Of a stretch of 64,000 bases of DNA, positions 34,357 to 42,342 are shown piece after piece. The first letter of the stretch is position 1. Every line of letters begins with the position of its first letter. The notes beneath the pieces were generated by a model. That model was given only the letters and a program-made list of their open reading frames with translations, did no database searches and had not been told where the DNA came from. Source of the DNA: Rhodospirillaceae bacterium (lineage in GTDB: Bacteria; Pseudomonadota; Alphaproteobacteria; GCA-2731375); assembly GCA_018701215.1 (NCBI GenBank), contig JABIWH010000012.1:16554-80553 (forward strand), in the 5' to 3' direction. The translations under genes and the position numbers were made by a program.

Positions 34357-35385
34357 ATGATCAAGACACGTGTAACCGAGTTGTTGGGCATCGAAACGCC
34401 CATTATTGAAGGCGGCATGGCCATTGCCGGAAATGGCGAACTGGCAGCCGCCGTGTCCAACGGCGGCGGCCTGGGCGTAGTGTCGTCGAACCCGGGCTGG
34501 AGCAAACAAAGCGAGCGGACCGAGAACGTGCGCCAGCATCTGCGCCGGGCCAAGGCGCTGACCGAAAAGCCGCTTTGCGCCAATATGTCCTTGCAGCTGA
34601 TAGGGAAAAATCCGGAACGGCATCTGGACATGCTGGTGGAGGAAGGCGTGAAGATTGTCGTCACCTCCGGCGGCAGCCCAGGCGTGCTGACCCAGACGGC
34701 CAAGGATTACGGTCTGACCGTGATGCATGTGGTCGCCAATGTGCGTCAGGCGCGGCGCTCGGAAGATTCGGGTGTCGATATCGTCATTTGCGAAGGCTAT
34801 GAAGCCGGCGGCATCGAGGGCGCGGACGAGGTCACCTCCATGGTCCTGATCCCCAGTGTCGTTGCGGCGGTCTCCATCCCCGTGGTCGGTGCCGGTGGCT
34901 TTGGCAGCGGCCGCGGCATGGTCGCCGCGCTGGCCCTGGGTGCCGAAGGCATTCAAATGGGCAGTGCTTTTCTAGCCACCACCGAATGCCATGTGCACCA
35001 GAACTTCAAACAGGCGATCGTCGCCGCCGATGATACCGGCACGGTGATGATCCAGCGCATGATCGGCCGTCTGTCCAGGGTCATTAAGACCCCACGCGCA
35101 TTGCAATTTCAGGACATGGACAAGCGCGGCGCGGCGGTGGAAATGCAGGAATTCATGGCTGCCACGCCGTCGGATGCCAATATGGATGGTGCGCCGACCA
35201 TGGACGCGCAATGGCATGGCCAGATGGGCGGCGATATGGAGAATGGCGAAGCCGCCGCCGGGCAATCCATCGCCTTTGTCCAGCAGATCAAGAGCGCCTC
35301 CGACGTCGTCCGCGATATCTCGGCGGAGGCCGAGGTCTTGCTTGCCGAGATAGAAAACGGCGCCCTGCGACGGGCGCGCGCATAA
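34357..35385 (+). CDS. Nitronate monooxygenase-like flavin oxidoreductase
   Basis: 342 residues from the ATG at 34357 (AAAGGG 6 nt upstream). TIM-barrel FMN enzyme of the NMO/FabK group: PIIEGGMA, SNGGGLGVVSS, VTSGGSPG, PVVGAGGFGSGRG and GAEGIQMGSAFLAT. The usual catalytic motif G-x-E-A-G-G-H is GYEAGGIEG here, so the histidine is Ile; nitronate oxidation in the standard way is doubtful. The thiolase/DUF35 pair follows after 30 nt, suggesting a role as enoyl-CoA or related reductase in the same pathway, which is inference. Confidence 0.82.
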   Translation: MIKTRVTELLGIETPIIEGGMAIAGNGELAAAVSNGGGLGVVSSNPGWSKQSERTENVRQHLRRAKALTEKPLCANMSLQLIGKNPERHLDMLVEEGVKIVVTSGGSPGVLTQTAKDYGLTVMHVVANVRQARRSEDSGVDIVICEGYEAGGIEGADEVTSMVLIPSVVAAVSIPVVGAGGFGSGRGMVAALALGAEGIQMGSAFLATTECHVHQNFKQAIVAADDTGTVMIQRMIGRLSRVIKTPRALQFQDMDKRGAAVEMQEFMAATPSDANMDGAPTMDAQWHGQMGGDMENGEAAAGQSIAFVQQIKSASDVVRDISAEAEVLLAEIENGALRRARA

Positions 35386-35415
35386 CCGGCTCTTGAAACA
35401 ATAAGGAGATCCGCC

Positions 35416-36579
35416 GTGGCTAATGCAATGCGGGACGTCGCCATTGTCGGCGTCGCAGAATCCGATTTGGGCGTGGTGCCCGATAAGAGCAAATTTCAGC
35501 TTTCCGCCGAAGCCAGCCGGGCGGCACTTGATGACGCCGGGCTGTCGGTCAAGGACGTGGACGGGCTGTTCACCACCATCATCACGGAAGGTGGTCAATT
35601 TTCCTCCATGATGATGGCGGAATATATGGGCATCACGCCGCGCTATACCGATTCTACATCGCTTGGCGGCTCGTCCTTCGTGGTCTATGTGGAGCACGCG
35701 GCGATGGCCATCGCGGCCGGCTTGTGCGACGTGGCGCTGATCTGCCATGGCAGCACGAACATTTCCGACCGCGGCGGCAAGGGCGGCCCGGTGTCGCAAT
35801 CCACCGAAGTATTCGGCCCGACCCAGTTCGAAGAGCCCTATGGCGTCTCCACCGTCGGCAGCTATGCCCTTGCCGCTCAGCGCCACATGCACGAATACGG
35901 CACGACCTCTGAGCAGCTGGCCGAAATCGCCGTGGCGACGCGGAAATGGGCCGCCATGAACCCCAAGGCCCGCATGCGCGATCCCATCAGCATCGACGAT
36001 GTGATGAATTCGCGGGTCATCGCATCGCCGCTGCATCTACTCGATTGCTGCCTGGTGACGGACGCCGGCGGCGCGGTGGTGTTGACCTCGCTGGAACGCG
36101 CCCGCGATCTGAAAAAGGCCCCCGTGCGGGTACTGGGCGCGGGCGAGGCACATACCCACCGGATGATCAGCCAGATGCCGGATCTGACGCAGACCGCAGC
36201 GGCGATTTCGGGCAAGCTGGCCTTCGAACGGGCGGGGCTGACGCATTCGGACATTGATGTCGCGGAAATCTACGATTCCTTCACCATCACGGTTCTGCTG
36301 ACCTTGGAAAGCCTGGGCTTTTGCGCCAAGGGCGAAGGCGGCGCCTTTGTCTCCAACCAACGTACCGCGCCGGGCGGTGAGTTTCCCATGAATACTCAGG
36401 GTGGCGCCCTCTCATACACCCATCCGGGCATGTTCGGCATCTTCACGGTCATCGAAGGCGTGCGCCAGGTGCGCGGCGAATGCGGGCCAAGGCAGGTTCC
36501 GGACGCGCGCGTGGCGCTATGCAACGGCACCGGGGGCGTCTTATCGTCCACCGGTACCATAATTTTAGGGCGGGATTAA
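35416..36579 (+). CDS. Thiolase-fold protein lacking the nucleophilic Cys (DUF35 partner)
   Basis: 387 residues, GTG start at 35416 with a perfect AAGGAG 7 nt upstream. Paralogue of 1015-2181. At the same position where that protein has Cys86 this one has Ser86 (TSLGGSSFVVYVEHA), while the C-terminal histidine motif is kept (GGALSYTHPGMFG). Loss of the nucleophile excludes a normal thiolase. The DUF35 gene follows after 2 nt; the Ltp2-ChsH2(DUF35) retro-aldolase of steroid side-chain degradation is the closest functional precedent known to me. Confidence 0.87.
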   Translation: MANAMRDVAIVGVAESDLGVVPDKSKFQLSAEASRAALDDAGLSVKDVDGLFTTIITEGGQFSSMMMAEYMGITPRYTDSTSLGGSSFVVYVEHAAMAIAAGLCDVALICHGSTNISDRGGKGGPVSQSTEVFGPTQFEEPYGVSTVGSYALAAQRHMHEYGTTSEQLAEIAVATRKWAAMNPKARMRDPISIDDVMNSRVIASPLHLLDCCLVTDAGGAVVLTSLERARDLKKAPVRVLGAGEAHTHRMISQMPDLTQTAAAISGKLAFERAGLTHSDIDVAEIYDSFTITVLLTLESLGFCAKGEGGAFVSNQRTAPGGEFPMNTQGGALSYTHPGMFGIFTVIEGVRQVRGECGPRQVPDARVALCNGTGGVLSSTGTIILGRD

Positions 36580-36581
36580 TC

Positions 36582-36995
36582 ATGACACGACCATCAGCAC
36601 TGCCCCCTCTTCCGCGACCTTATCAGGACACAGCCGCCTATTGGGAGGCCGCCCGCGAGCATCGCTTTATCATCCAGAAATGCAGGGACTGTGGGGAATA
36701 TCAATTCTATCCACGCGGCGTCTGCAGCCATTGCCTGGGCAGCGCATTGGACTGGGAGGAAGCCTCTGGCCGGGCGGAGGTTTATTCCTTTTCCGTCAAT
36801 TACCGGGCGCCGCATCCGGGCTTCGCCGAGGCGACGCCCTTTGTGCTGGCCCTGGTCACGTTGGCGGAAGGTCCACGCATGATGACCAACATCGTCGATT
36901 GTGATCCGGAATCGGTGCGCATCGGCATGGCGGTGACGGTAACCTTCGACGACGTCACGGAAGAAGTAACTTTGCCGAAATTCCGGCCAGCCTAA
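36582..36995 (+). CDS. DUF35 OB-fold protein with intact zinc ribbon
   Basis: 137 residues, ATG at 36582. The four ribbon cysteines Cys34, Cys37, Cys48, Cys51 (CRDCGEYQFYPRGVCSHC) are all present, followed by an OB-fold (GRAEVYSFSVNYRAPHPGF, LVTLAEGPRMMTNIVD). It should bind the upstream thiolase-fold protein and may shape its acyl-CoA site. It converges on the third acyl-CoA dehydrogenase with an 8-bp gap. Confidence 0.9.
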   Translation: MTRPSALPPLPRPYQDTAAYWEAAREHRFIIQKCRDCGEYQFYPRGVCSHCLGSALDWEEASGRAEVYSFSVNYRAPHPGFAEATPFVLALVTLAEGPRMMTNIVDCDPESVRIGMAVTVTFDDVTEEVTLPKFRPA

Positions 36996-37003
36996 AGCAT
37001 GGC

Positions 37004-38188
37004 CTACATGCCCAGAACCAGCTTTGCCATGATATTGCGTTGAATTTCATTGGAACCCCCCGCGATGGAACGGGCCCGGAAATCCAGATAGTGACCGACC
37101 ACGGTTAATTCATCCGCCCGGCCAAGGAGTTCGATGTTGCTGTCCCATTCCCGCGCCGCCGGCTGATGTGGTGCGGCGTAGTTGCCGATGATCTCTACCG
37201 CGCATTCGCTGATTTCCTGCACAAGGGTACCGGCACGGGTTTTCAACATCGAGGATGCCGGGCCGATGCGCCCCGTCGCGCTCATTTCCGCGATGACCCG
37301 CTGTTCGGTGATTTCCACGGCTTGAACGGCCGATGCCAGGCCGGCCAGACGCTGCGCGAAGGTGCCATTGATCATGCCCCGAGCCGCGGCCAATTGTCTT
37401 AGGTGCACCATGGCGCCTTGCAGGCGGGCGCCCCAGGCGCGGCCGCCGCGTTCGAACTCCAGCAGATACTTCGCCACGGTCCAGCCTTCGTTTTCGGCAC
37501 CGACACAATTTTTTTGCGGCACTCTTACATTATCCAGGAAGACCTGATTGACCTCGTGATTGCCGGCCATGGTAATGATCGGCTCCACCGTGATGCCCGG
37601 TGTGTCCATATCGATCAGAACAAAGGAAATGCCGGCTTGTGGTTTACCGTCGCTCGAAGTGCGGACCAGACAGAACATGCGGCTGGCATATTGCGCATGG
37701 GTGGTCCAGATTTTGGTACCGTTGATGATGTAATCGTCGCCGTCCTTGTCGGCCCGGCATTGCAACGAGGCCAGGTCCGAGCCCGAGCCCGGCTCCGAAT
37801 ATCCCTGACACCAGCTATCCTCGGCCGCCAAGATGCGCGGCAGATAGTAGGCTTTTTGCGCCTCGTTGCCATGGCCCATGATCGCCGGGGCGACCATTTC
37901 CAGACCCATGGGCGCCAGCATCGGCGCATCCGCCAAATGGCATTCGGTGGCGAAAATATGGCGCTGCATGGGCGTCCAGCCCGTGCCGCCATATTCCACG
38001 GGCCAACTGGGCGCGGCCCAGCCCCTGGCATACAGAATCTTTTGCCAAGCCTGGCTGGCCTCGTGCGGGCTACAGATACCCATGGTGCGCTGTCCGGCCT
38101 GGCGCAGTTCCAACGTGAGGTTATCGCTGAGAAAATCCTGAACCTCTTCGCGAAAGGCCTGATCCTCCGTGCCTGTCTCGAGATGCAT
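37004..38188 (-). CDS. Acyl-CoA dehydrogenase, paralogue 3
   Basis: 394 residues from the ATG at 38188 (an open frame extends to 38212). Motifs WCQGYSEPGSGSDLASLQ, KIWTTHAQYASRMFCLVRT and IAGGSNEIQRNIMAKLVLGM match paralogues 1 and 2, but the middle and N-terminal parts have diverged more. It converges with the NMO-thiolase-DUF35 run, so the acyl-CoA genes of this 8-kb stretch lie in two facing groups. Confidence 0.9.
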   Translation of the reverse strand: MHLETGTEDQAFREEVQDFLSDNLTLELRQAGQRTMGICSPHEASQAWQKILYARGWAAPSWPVEYGGTGWTPMQRHIFATECHLADAPMLAPMGLEMVAPAIMGHGNEAQKAYYLPRILAAEDSWCQGYSEPGSGSDLASLQCRADKDGDDYIINGTKIWTTHAQYASRMFCLVRTSSDGKPQAGISFVLIDMDTPGITVEPIITMAGNHEVNQVFLDNVRVPQKNCVGAENEGWTVAKYLLEFERGGRAWGARLQGAMVHLRQLAAARGMINGTFAQRLAGLASAVQAVEITEQRVIAEMSATGRIGPASSMLKTRAGTLVQEISECAVEIIGNYAAPHQPAAREWDSNIELLGRADELTVVGHYLDFRARSIAGGSNEIQRNIMAKLVLGM

Positions 38189-38388
38189 TTTGCCAACTAC
38201 TCCAATCAACATTTTTCTCAGTGTACGCGCCGTTCGACGTGGGGGTGGAGAAAAAAATGCCGCATTTTTCCCTATCCGGGCTTTGACTTAAGCGCCCAGA
38301 ACGCGTGAAATAGCGCAAACGCGCAATCGTAGACGTTGGCTTCGCACGGCCCAGAGAAATACCCTGCGCCAGGAAAGGAATTAATCTT

Positions 38389-39795
38389 ATGACGGATCGA
38401 GTGACGGATCGCGGCAATTCACCGGAAAGCCGGGACATCGCCCATGTTTTGCACCCCTATACCAACCTGGCGACCCATGAAATTACCGGTCCGCAAATCG
38501 TCACCAAGGGACGCGGTGTCTATGTCACGGACGAAAGCGGCAAGGAATATATCGAAGGCCTCGCCGGCCTATGGTGCGCCTCGTTCGGTTTCGCCGAAGA
38601 AGAACTCGTCAAAGCGGCTACGGAGCAGCTCCGCACCCTGCCCTATTATCACAGCTTTGCGGGCAAGTCGGTGCATCCCGCCATTGACCTGGCGGAGCGG
38701 TTGAAGGAAATCGCCCCCGTTGAATTTTCCAAGGTGTTCTTTGCCAACTCCGGCTCGGAAGCCAACGATTCCGCCGTCAAGATGGTTTGGTACTTCAACA
38801 ACGCGCGGGGCACGCCGAAGAAGAAGAAATTCATCTCGCGCCTGCGCGGCTATCACGGCGTCACCGTAGCCTCGGGCAGCCTGACGGGTCTGCCCTATGC
38901 CCAGGCCGATTTCGACCTGCCCCTGGATTTTGTCCGCCACACCATGACGCCGGATTATTATCGCGGTGCCGAGGCGGGCGAATCGGAGGAAGATTTCGCC
39001 TCCCGCTGTGCCCAGGCGCTGGAAGACATGATCCTAGAAGAGGGTCCCGAGACCGTGGCCGCCTTCATCGCTGAACCGGTGATGGGCGCCGGCGGCGTGA
39101 TCGTGCCACCCAAGACATATTTCGAGAAAATCCAGGCGGTCCTGAAGAAATACGACGTGCTGATGATCGCGGACGAAGTGATCTGCGGCTTCGGCCGTAC
39201 CGGCAATATGTGGGGTAGTCAGACCTTTGGTATCAAGCCTGACATTCTGACTTGCGCCAAGGCGCTGTCATCGGCCTATCTGCCGATCTCGGCCGTGATG
39301 ATCAGCGAGGAGATTTTCCAGGGTCTGCGCGGCAATTCGGAAAAACTTGGCCTGTTCGGCCACGGCTATACATACTCTGCCCATCCCGCCTGTGCCGCCG
39401 TCGCCGTGCGGACCCAGGAATTGATGCAGGAGCGGGATATCATCGGCCATGTGAAGGCGGTATCGCCGCACTTCCAGAACCGGATCGCCACCCTGGGTGA
39501 TCATGCCATGGTTGGCCAGGCCCGCGGCGTTGGCCTGATCGGCGCGGTGGAAATCGTCGCTGATAAGGCAAGCAAGCGTTCCTACGACCCCGCCGCCAAG
39601 GTCGGCGCGCTGATCCAGAACGCGGCCCAGGAACATGGCCTGATCACCCGCGCCATGCCCGGCGATATTCTGGGTTTCTGCCCGCCTCTGATCATTTCGC
39701 CAAGCGAAATCGACGAGATGTTTGACCGCTTTACCAGGGCCCTGGACGAGACCGAAATGCAGTTGAAGCAGCAGGGCGCCAGCGCCGCGCAATAA
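38389..39795 (+). CDS. Class III (omega) aminotransferase
   Basis: 468-residue PLP enzyme of the ornithine/omega-amino acid transaminase group. It has FFANSGSEANDSAVKM (phosphate binding), FIAEPVMGAGGVIVPP, the aspartate in LMIADEVICGFGRTG and the Schiff-base lysine in CAKALSSAYLP. The likely role is transamination of putrescine, beta-alanine, taurine or similar amines to pyruvate. AGGAAAGGA precedes the ATG. It stands alone with a strong hairpin downstream. Confidence 0.9.
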   Translation: MTDRVTDRGNSPESRDIAHVLHPYTNLATHEITGPQIVTKGRGVYVTDESGKEYIEGLAGLWCASFGFAEEELVKAATEQLRTLPYYHSFAGKSVHPAIDLAERLKEIAPVEFSKVFFANSGSEANDSAVKMVWYFNNARGTPKKKKFISRLRGYHGVTVASGSLTGLPYAQADFDLPLDFVRHTMTPDYYRGAEAGESEEDFASRCAQALEDMILEEGPETVAAFIAEPVMGAGGVIVPPKTYFEKIQAVLKKYDVLMIADEVICGFGRTGNMWGSQTFGIKPDILTCAKALSSAYLPISAVMISEEIFQGLRGNSEKLGLFGHGYTYSAHPACAAVAVRTQELMQERDIIGHVKAVSPHFQNRIATLGDHAMVGQARGVGLIGAVEIVADKASKRSYDPAAKVGALIQNAAQEHGLITRAMPGDILGFCPPLIISPSEIDEMFDRFTRALDETEMQLKQQGASAAQ

Positions 39796-39846
39796 CCCGG
39801 CGCCGTATTTCTGGACTAGGGCGCCCAACAGCGGGCTGTCCAATGA

Positions 39847-39880
39847 AAACCCGCCGCGTGATTGCTCGCGCGGCGGGGTT
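39847..39880. terminator. Bidirectional hairpin terminator
   Basis: CCCGCCGCG (39850-39858) pairs with CGCGGCGGG (39869-39877), flanked by AAAA on the left and GTT on the right. It lies between the aminotransferase end (39795) and the end of the convergent Cys-rich gene (39904); read leftwards the stem is followed by TTTT. Confidence 0.65.
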
Positions 39881-39903
39881 CAAGGAAGAGCTTCGAAACA
39901 GCG

Positions 39904-40161
39904 CTAGTTTTTCTTGGCAGCGCAAGGATTGCAGGGGCTGCAAGCCTTTTTCGCGGCACAGGGATTGCAGGCGCCACAACCTTTTTTCTTGGCGGCGCAG
40001 GGATTACAGGCACCGCAGCCTTTTTTCGCGGCACAGGGATTGCAGGATTTCGCCGCCGGCGCGCAAGACGCCAGGGCGCTTGGCAGGGTCGCGGTCGCGG
40101 TCATCGCCGCAATGGCGACGGAGCCGAGGACGATTTTTACTCTAGCGGTCGGGTTTGACAT
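39904..40161 (-). CDS. Secreted Cys-rich CNPCAAKK-repeat protein
   Basis: 85 residues from the ATG at 40161, which has GGAGG (40170-40174) 8 nt upstream. A signal peptide (VKIVLGSVAIAAMTATATLP, cut after ALA) leads to a mature part of about 53 residues with 12 cysteines, built on four CNPCAAKK units separated by GCGA or similar. The unit repeats at the DNA level, which makes the region look like a tandem repeat. Family not recognised; regular CxxC pairs and Lys suggest metal binding in the periplasm. Intergenic repeats B and C lie upstream with a small gene between them. Confidence 0.82.
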   Translation of the reverse strand: MSNPTARVKIVLGSVAIAAMTATATLPSALASCAPAAKSCNPCAAKKGCGACNPCAAKKKGCGACNPCAAKKACSPCNPCAAKKN

Positions 40162-40311
40162 TTTATTGGCCTCCAAATCAGATCTCTAAGGTCGGTTTTT
40201 TTTCATGACTACGCAGGTGCAATTTGGCTGGTCCCTTGGGACAACGCCAATCACTTGCGATCACGAGACCTTGAGCGGAGGCCGCGGCTGCCAGAGCGGG
40301 TCGAAAATTGG

Positions 40312-40410
40312 AGCAATTTTTGATTAATCAGGGTCGCTTTCGCGACTTAAGCAATTAATTCAATTGCGCTCTCTTAAAAGTCTGAGCGCTTTCGCTTCCG
40401 ATGCGCCCTA
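40312..40410 (+). repeat. Intergenic repeat, copy B
   Basis: Starts AGCAATTTTTGATTAATCAG, then GGTCGCTTTCGCGACTTAAG, AATTAATTCAATTG, CTCTTAAAAGTCTGAGCGC and ends GATGCGC. It lines up with copy A across its length with scattered differences; the terminal hairpin is degenerate. It ends at the stop codon of the 49-residue gene. Confidence 0.75.
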
Positions 40411-40557
40411 ACGGCCGACGCGGGCTTCCAGCATCTGGGCGGAAAGGCTGATGCCCTTGGCCACGGGGTGCTCGGTTGCGTACAGCGGGCACGTGGCCTG
40501 GTTGGTTTCCTGACCCAGCCGCGAAATCATCATGGCAATTTGCTTTACCAGTTTCAT
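40408..40557 (-). CDS. Small 49-residue protein of unknown function
   Basis: An open frame of 49 codons with ATG at 40557 and AGGA about 7 nt upstream (AGGACAAGACC). The sequence begins MKLVKQIAMMISRLGQETNQ and ends QMLEARVGR: an amphipathic N-terminal helix, one Cys, and a basic end. No family recognised. It is flanked by repeat copies B and C, and its stop codon falls in the end of copy B just as the MFS stop codon falls in copy A. That parallel and the ribosome site are the reasons for calling it. Confidence 0.5.
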   Translation of the reverse strand: MKLVKQIAMMISRLGQETNQATCPLYATEHPVAKGISLSAQMLEARVGR

Positions 40558-40702
40558 GGTCTTGTCCTAGCGATCTAATTGGTGGTTTCGGCTGCGCGGC
40601 TGCCGCATCGCCTTTTGTCACGAGGGTGAGATAGGCCTGCTTGGGTGCCGGGACAATTGCAAAAATTAGAGGCTAGGCATGCGCTGCCCGCATGGCTTTA
40701 TT

Positions 40703-40800
40703 TGAGCAATTTTTGATTAATTCGGAGTCGCTTTCGCGACTTAGACTATTGATTCAATTGCTCTTTTCTTATGAGTTTGAGCATGCTTTAAAGAAACACT
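40703..40800 (+). repeat. Intergenic repeat, copy C
   Basis: Starts GAGCAATTTTTGATTAATTC, continues GGAGTCGCTTTCGCGACTTA, ATTGATTCAATTGCTC and TCTTATGAGTTTGAGCATGC. The right end is more diverged than copies A and B. It lies between the SDR end (40813) and the 49-residue gene, on the same relative side of a leftward gene as copies A and B. Confidence 0.75.
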
Positions 40801-40812
40801 CTCTAAGAAATT

Positions 40813-41580
40813 CTAAAGACCCATGCCGCCATCGGCATGGATGGTTTGGCCGGTGATATAGGCGGCATCGGGCGAGAGCAGGAATTCAATCAGGGCCGCG
40901 ATTTCATCAGGCTGGCCCAGGCGCCCCAGGGGAATACGCTCGGCGGCCCGGCGCCAGCTTTCCGCATTCAAGGCGGCATGCGCGCCTGCCTGTTTCTGGA
41001 CATAGCCGGGCGCAACACAGTTCACCGTCACGCCATGGGGTGCCAGGTCCACCGCCAGGGCGCGGGCCAGGGCTTCCAACCCCGCCTTGGCCGCGGCGCT
41101 TGCCGGCATCGACACGCCATCAAGTTGAAACCGATGCGCCACAAACGAAGATACCGCCACCACCCGGCCCACCTCGGCGGCCTGCAACAAAGGCATGGCG
41201 GCCCGGCAAAGGCGGTGAAAGCCGCCGGTTATGGCCGCCAGGCTGTGCGCCAGGGCATCATCTTCCAAACTTGCCAAGGGCGTTTTGTCGGCGAAACCGG
41301 CGTTGGCGACCAAACCGTCCAAACGGCCTTCGCTTGCCACCGATGCAATCAGGTCCGCGGCAACGCCTGTATCGGCCAGATCACCTAACAATAAATGGCT
41401 CCGTCCGCCCTTGGCCTCGACCGCCCTGGCGACCTCTTCGGCACCCGTCCGGTTGGCACGGGTGTGGATGAACAACGTGATATCCGGTGCGGCCAGACGC
41501 CGGCATAAAGCCGCGCCAATCCCGCTGGCCGCGCCGGTCACCAGGATTGTACGGTTCCGATTTTCATTTTGTGGGTTCAA
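40813..41580 (-). CDS. Short-chain dehydrogenase/reductase
   Basis: 255 residues from the TTG at 41580, which has GGGAGA (41589-41594) 8 nt upstream; an open frame to 41622 exists but has no site. It has the NAD(P) motif TGAASGIG, NAGF, catalytic Ser in VSSFVAHR and the Tyr position shifted: the usual Y-x-x-x-K reads MPASAAAKAG, so the catalytic Tyr is replaced by Ser or Ala while Lys is kept. The C-terminus ITGQTIHADGGMGL is typical of FabG-like enzymes. Activity may differ from the standard mechanism. Confidence 0.82.
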   Translation of the reverse strand: MNPQNENRNRTILVTGAASGIGAALCRRLAAPDITLFIHTRANRTGAEEVARAVEAKGGRSHLLLGDLADTGVAADLIASVASEGRLDGLVANAGFADKTPLASLEDDALAHSLAAITGGFHRLCRAAMPLLQAAEVGRVVAVSSFVAHRFQLDGVSMPASAAAKAGLEALARALAVDLAPHGVTVNCVAPGYVQKQAGAHAALNAESWRRAAERIPLGRLGQPDEIAALIEFLLSPDAAYITGQTIHADGGMGL

Positions 41581-41735
41581 TCTGGCAATCTCCCTGCGGC
41601 AAGTCGTTGCTAAATGCCGCAATCCGGTGGTGACAGCGGTAACACTCTTTTTACCGGAATTTTGCTACTTTAGCATTGCCGATGGTGCGCTGAAATACCA
41701 TCTAGCTTTGCAGCAGTGAAAGTTGAAGACCTACT

Positions 41736-42218
41736 ATGCCGGAGCAAGACCAAGCCGCCCCGCGACAACGGGGCATGCCGCAAACCATGACCCGCGCCCA
41801 GATCTGGGGCCGGCGTGTAATGCTGGCGGTTCTGTCCCTGGTTCTTGCCATACCCGTGGTCAATATGCGCCGCCTGATGACCGAGGGGATACCGACAGGA
41901 CTGCAGCATGGCAACATCAACTATGCCTACGTTATCGGCATGTTCTTTTCGGTGCTGCTGGTTCTGGTCTGGTATTTTGCCTACAAGGGGCGTGGCCAGG
42001 CGCGAATCATGTTGGGCATCATATATTTGGTAACCACGTCTGTTACCGTGGTCGTGCCCCTGACATTGTTGTTCCTGGGCACAACCCTGCCGCCGTCCTG
42101 GCCTATCAGCATCAGCCTGGCGGCGGTCTATGGCCTGGCGGGCTGGGTATTGTTGGTCTCCAGCAACATCAAGGCCTTTCAACTCTACCAGCGGCAAGCG
42201 AAAGCCACGTCGCGATAG
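41736..42218 (+). CDS. Hypothetical four-helix membrane protein
   Basis: 160 residues with four hydrophobic segments (VMLAVLSLVLAIPVVN, YAYVIGMFFSVLLVLVWYF, GIIYLVTTSVTVVVPLTLLF, VYGLAGWVLLVSSNI). No family recognised. Upstream of murU-like and addB where other alphaproteobacteria often carry the tsaE/amgK genes; these are not present here. Confidence 0.65.
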   Translation: MPEQDQAAPRQRGMPQTMTRAQIWGRRVMLAVLSLVLAIPVVNMRRLMTEGIPTGLQHGNINYAYVIGMFFSVLLVLVWYFAYKGRGQARIMLGIIYLVTTSVTVVVPLTLLFLGTTLPPSWPISISLAAVYGLAGWVLLVSSNIKAFQLYQRQAKATSR

Positions 42219-42342
42219 GCGGCCACGCGGCAAACACATTGCACAACCAAGCAAGCGCCGCCCGCAGGGTCTGCTGGCGCTGGCGCTCGGGCCGCACTAT
42301 CGTAGTGCTGATTCTGTTGTGCACGTTTTGATCGCATAGACC

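Noticed and set aside
39904..40060. CRISPR-like or satellite tandem repeat
   Set aside because: The spaced repeat units are explained by the in-frame CNPCAAKK repeats of a coding gene with signal peptide; there are no unique spacers of constant length.
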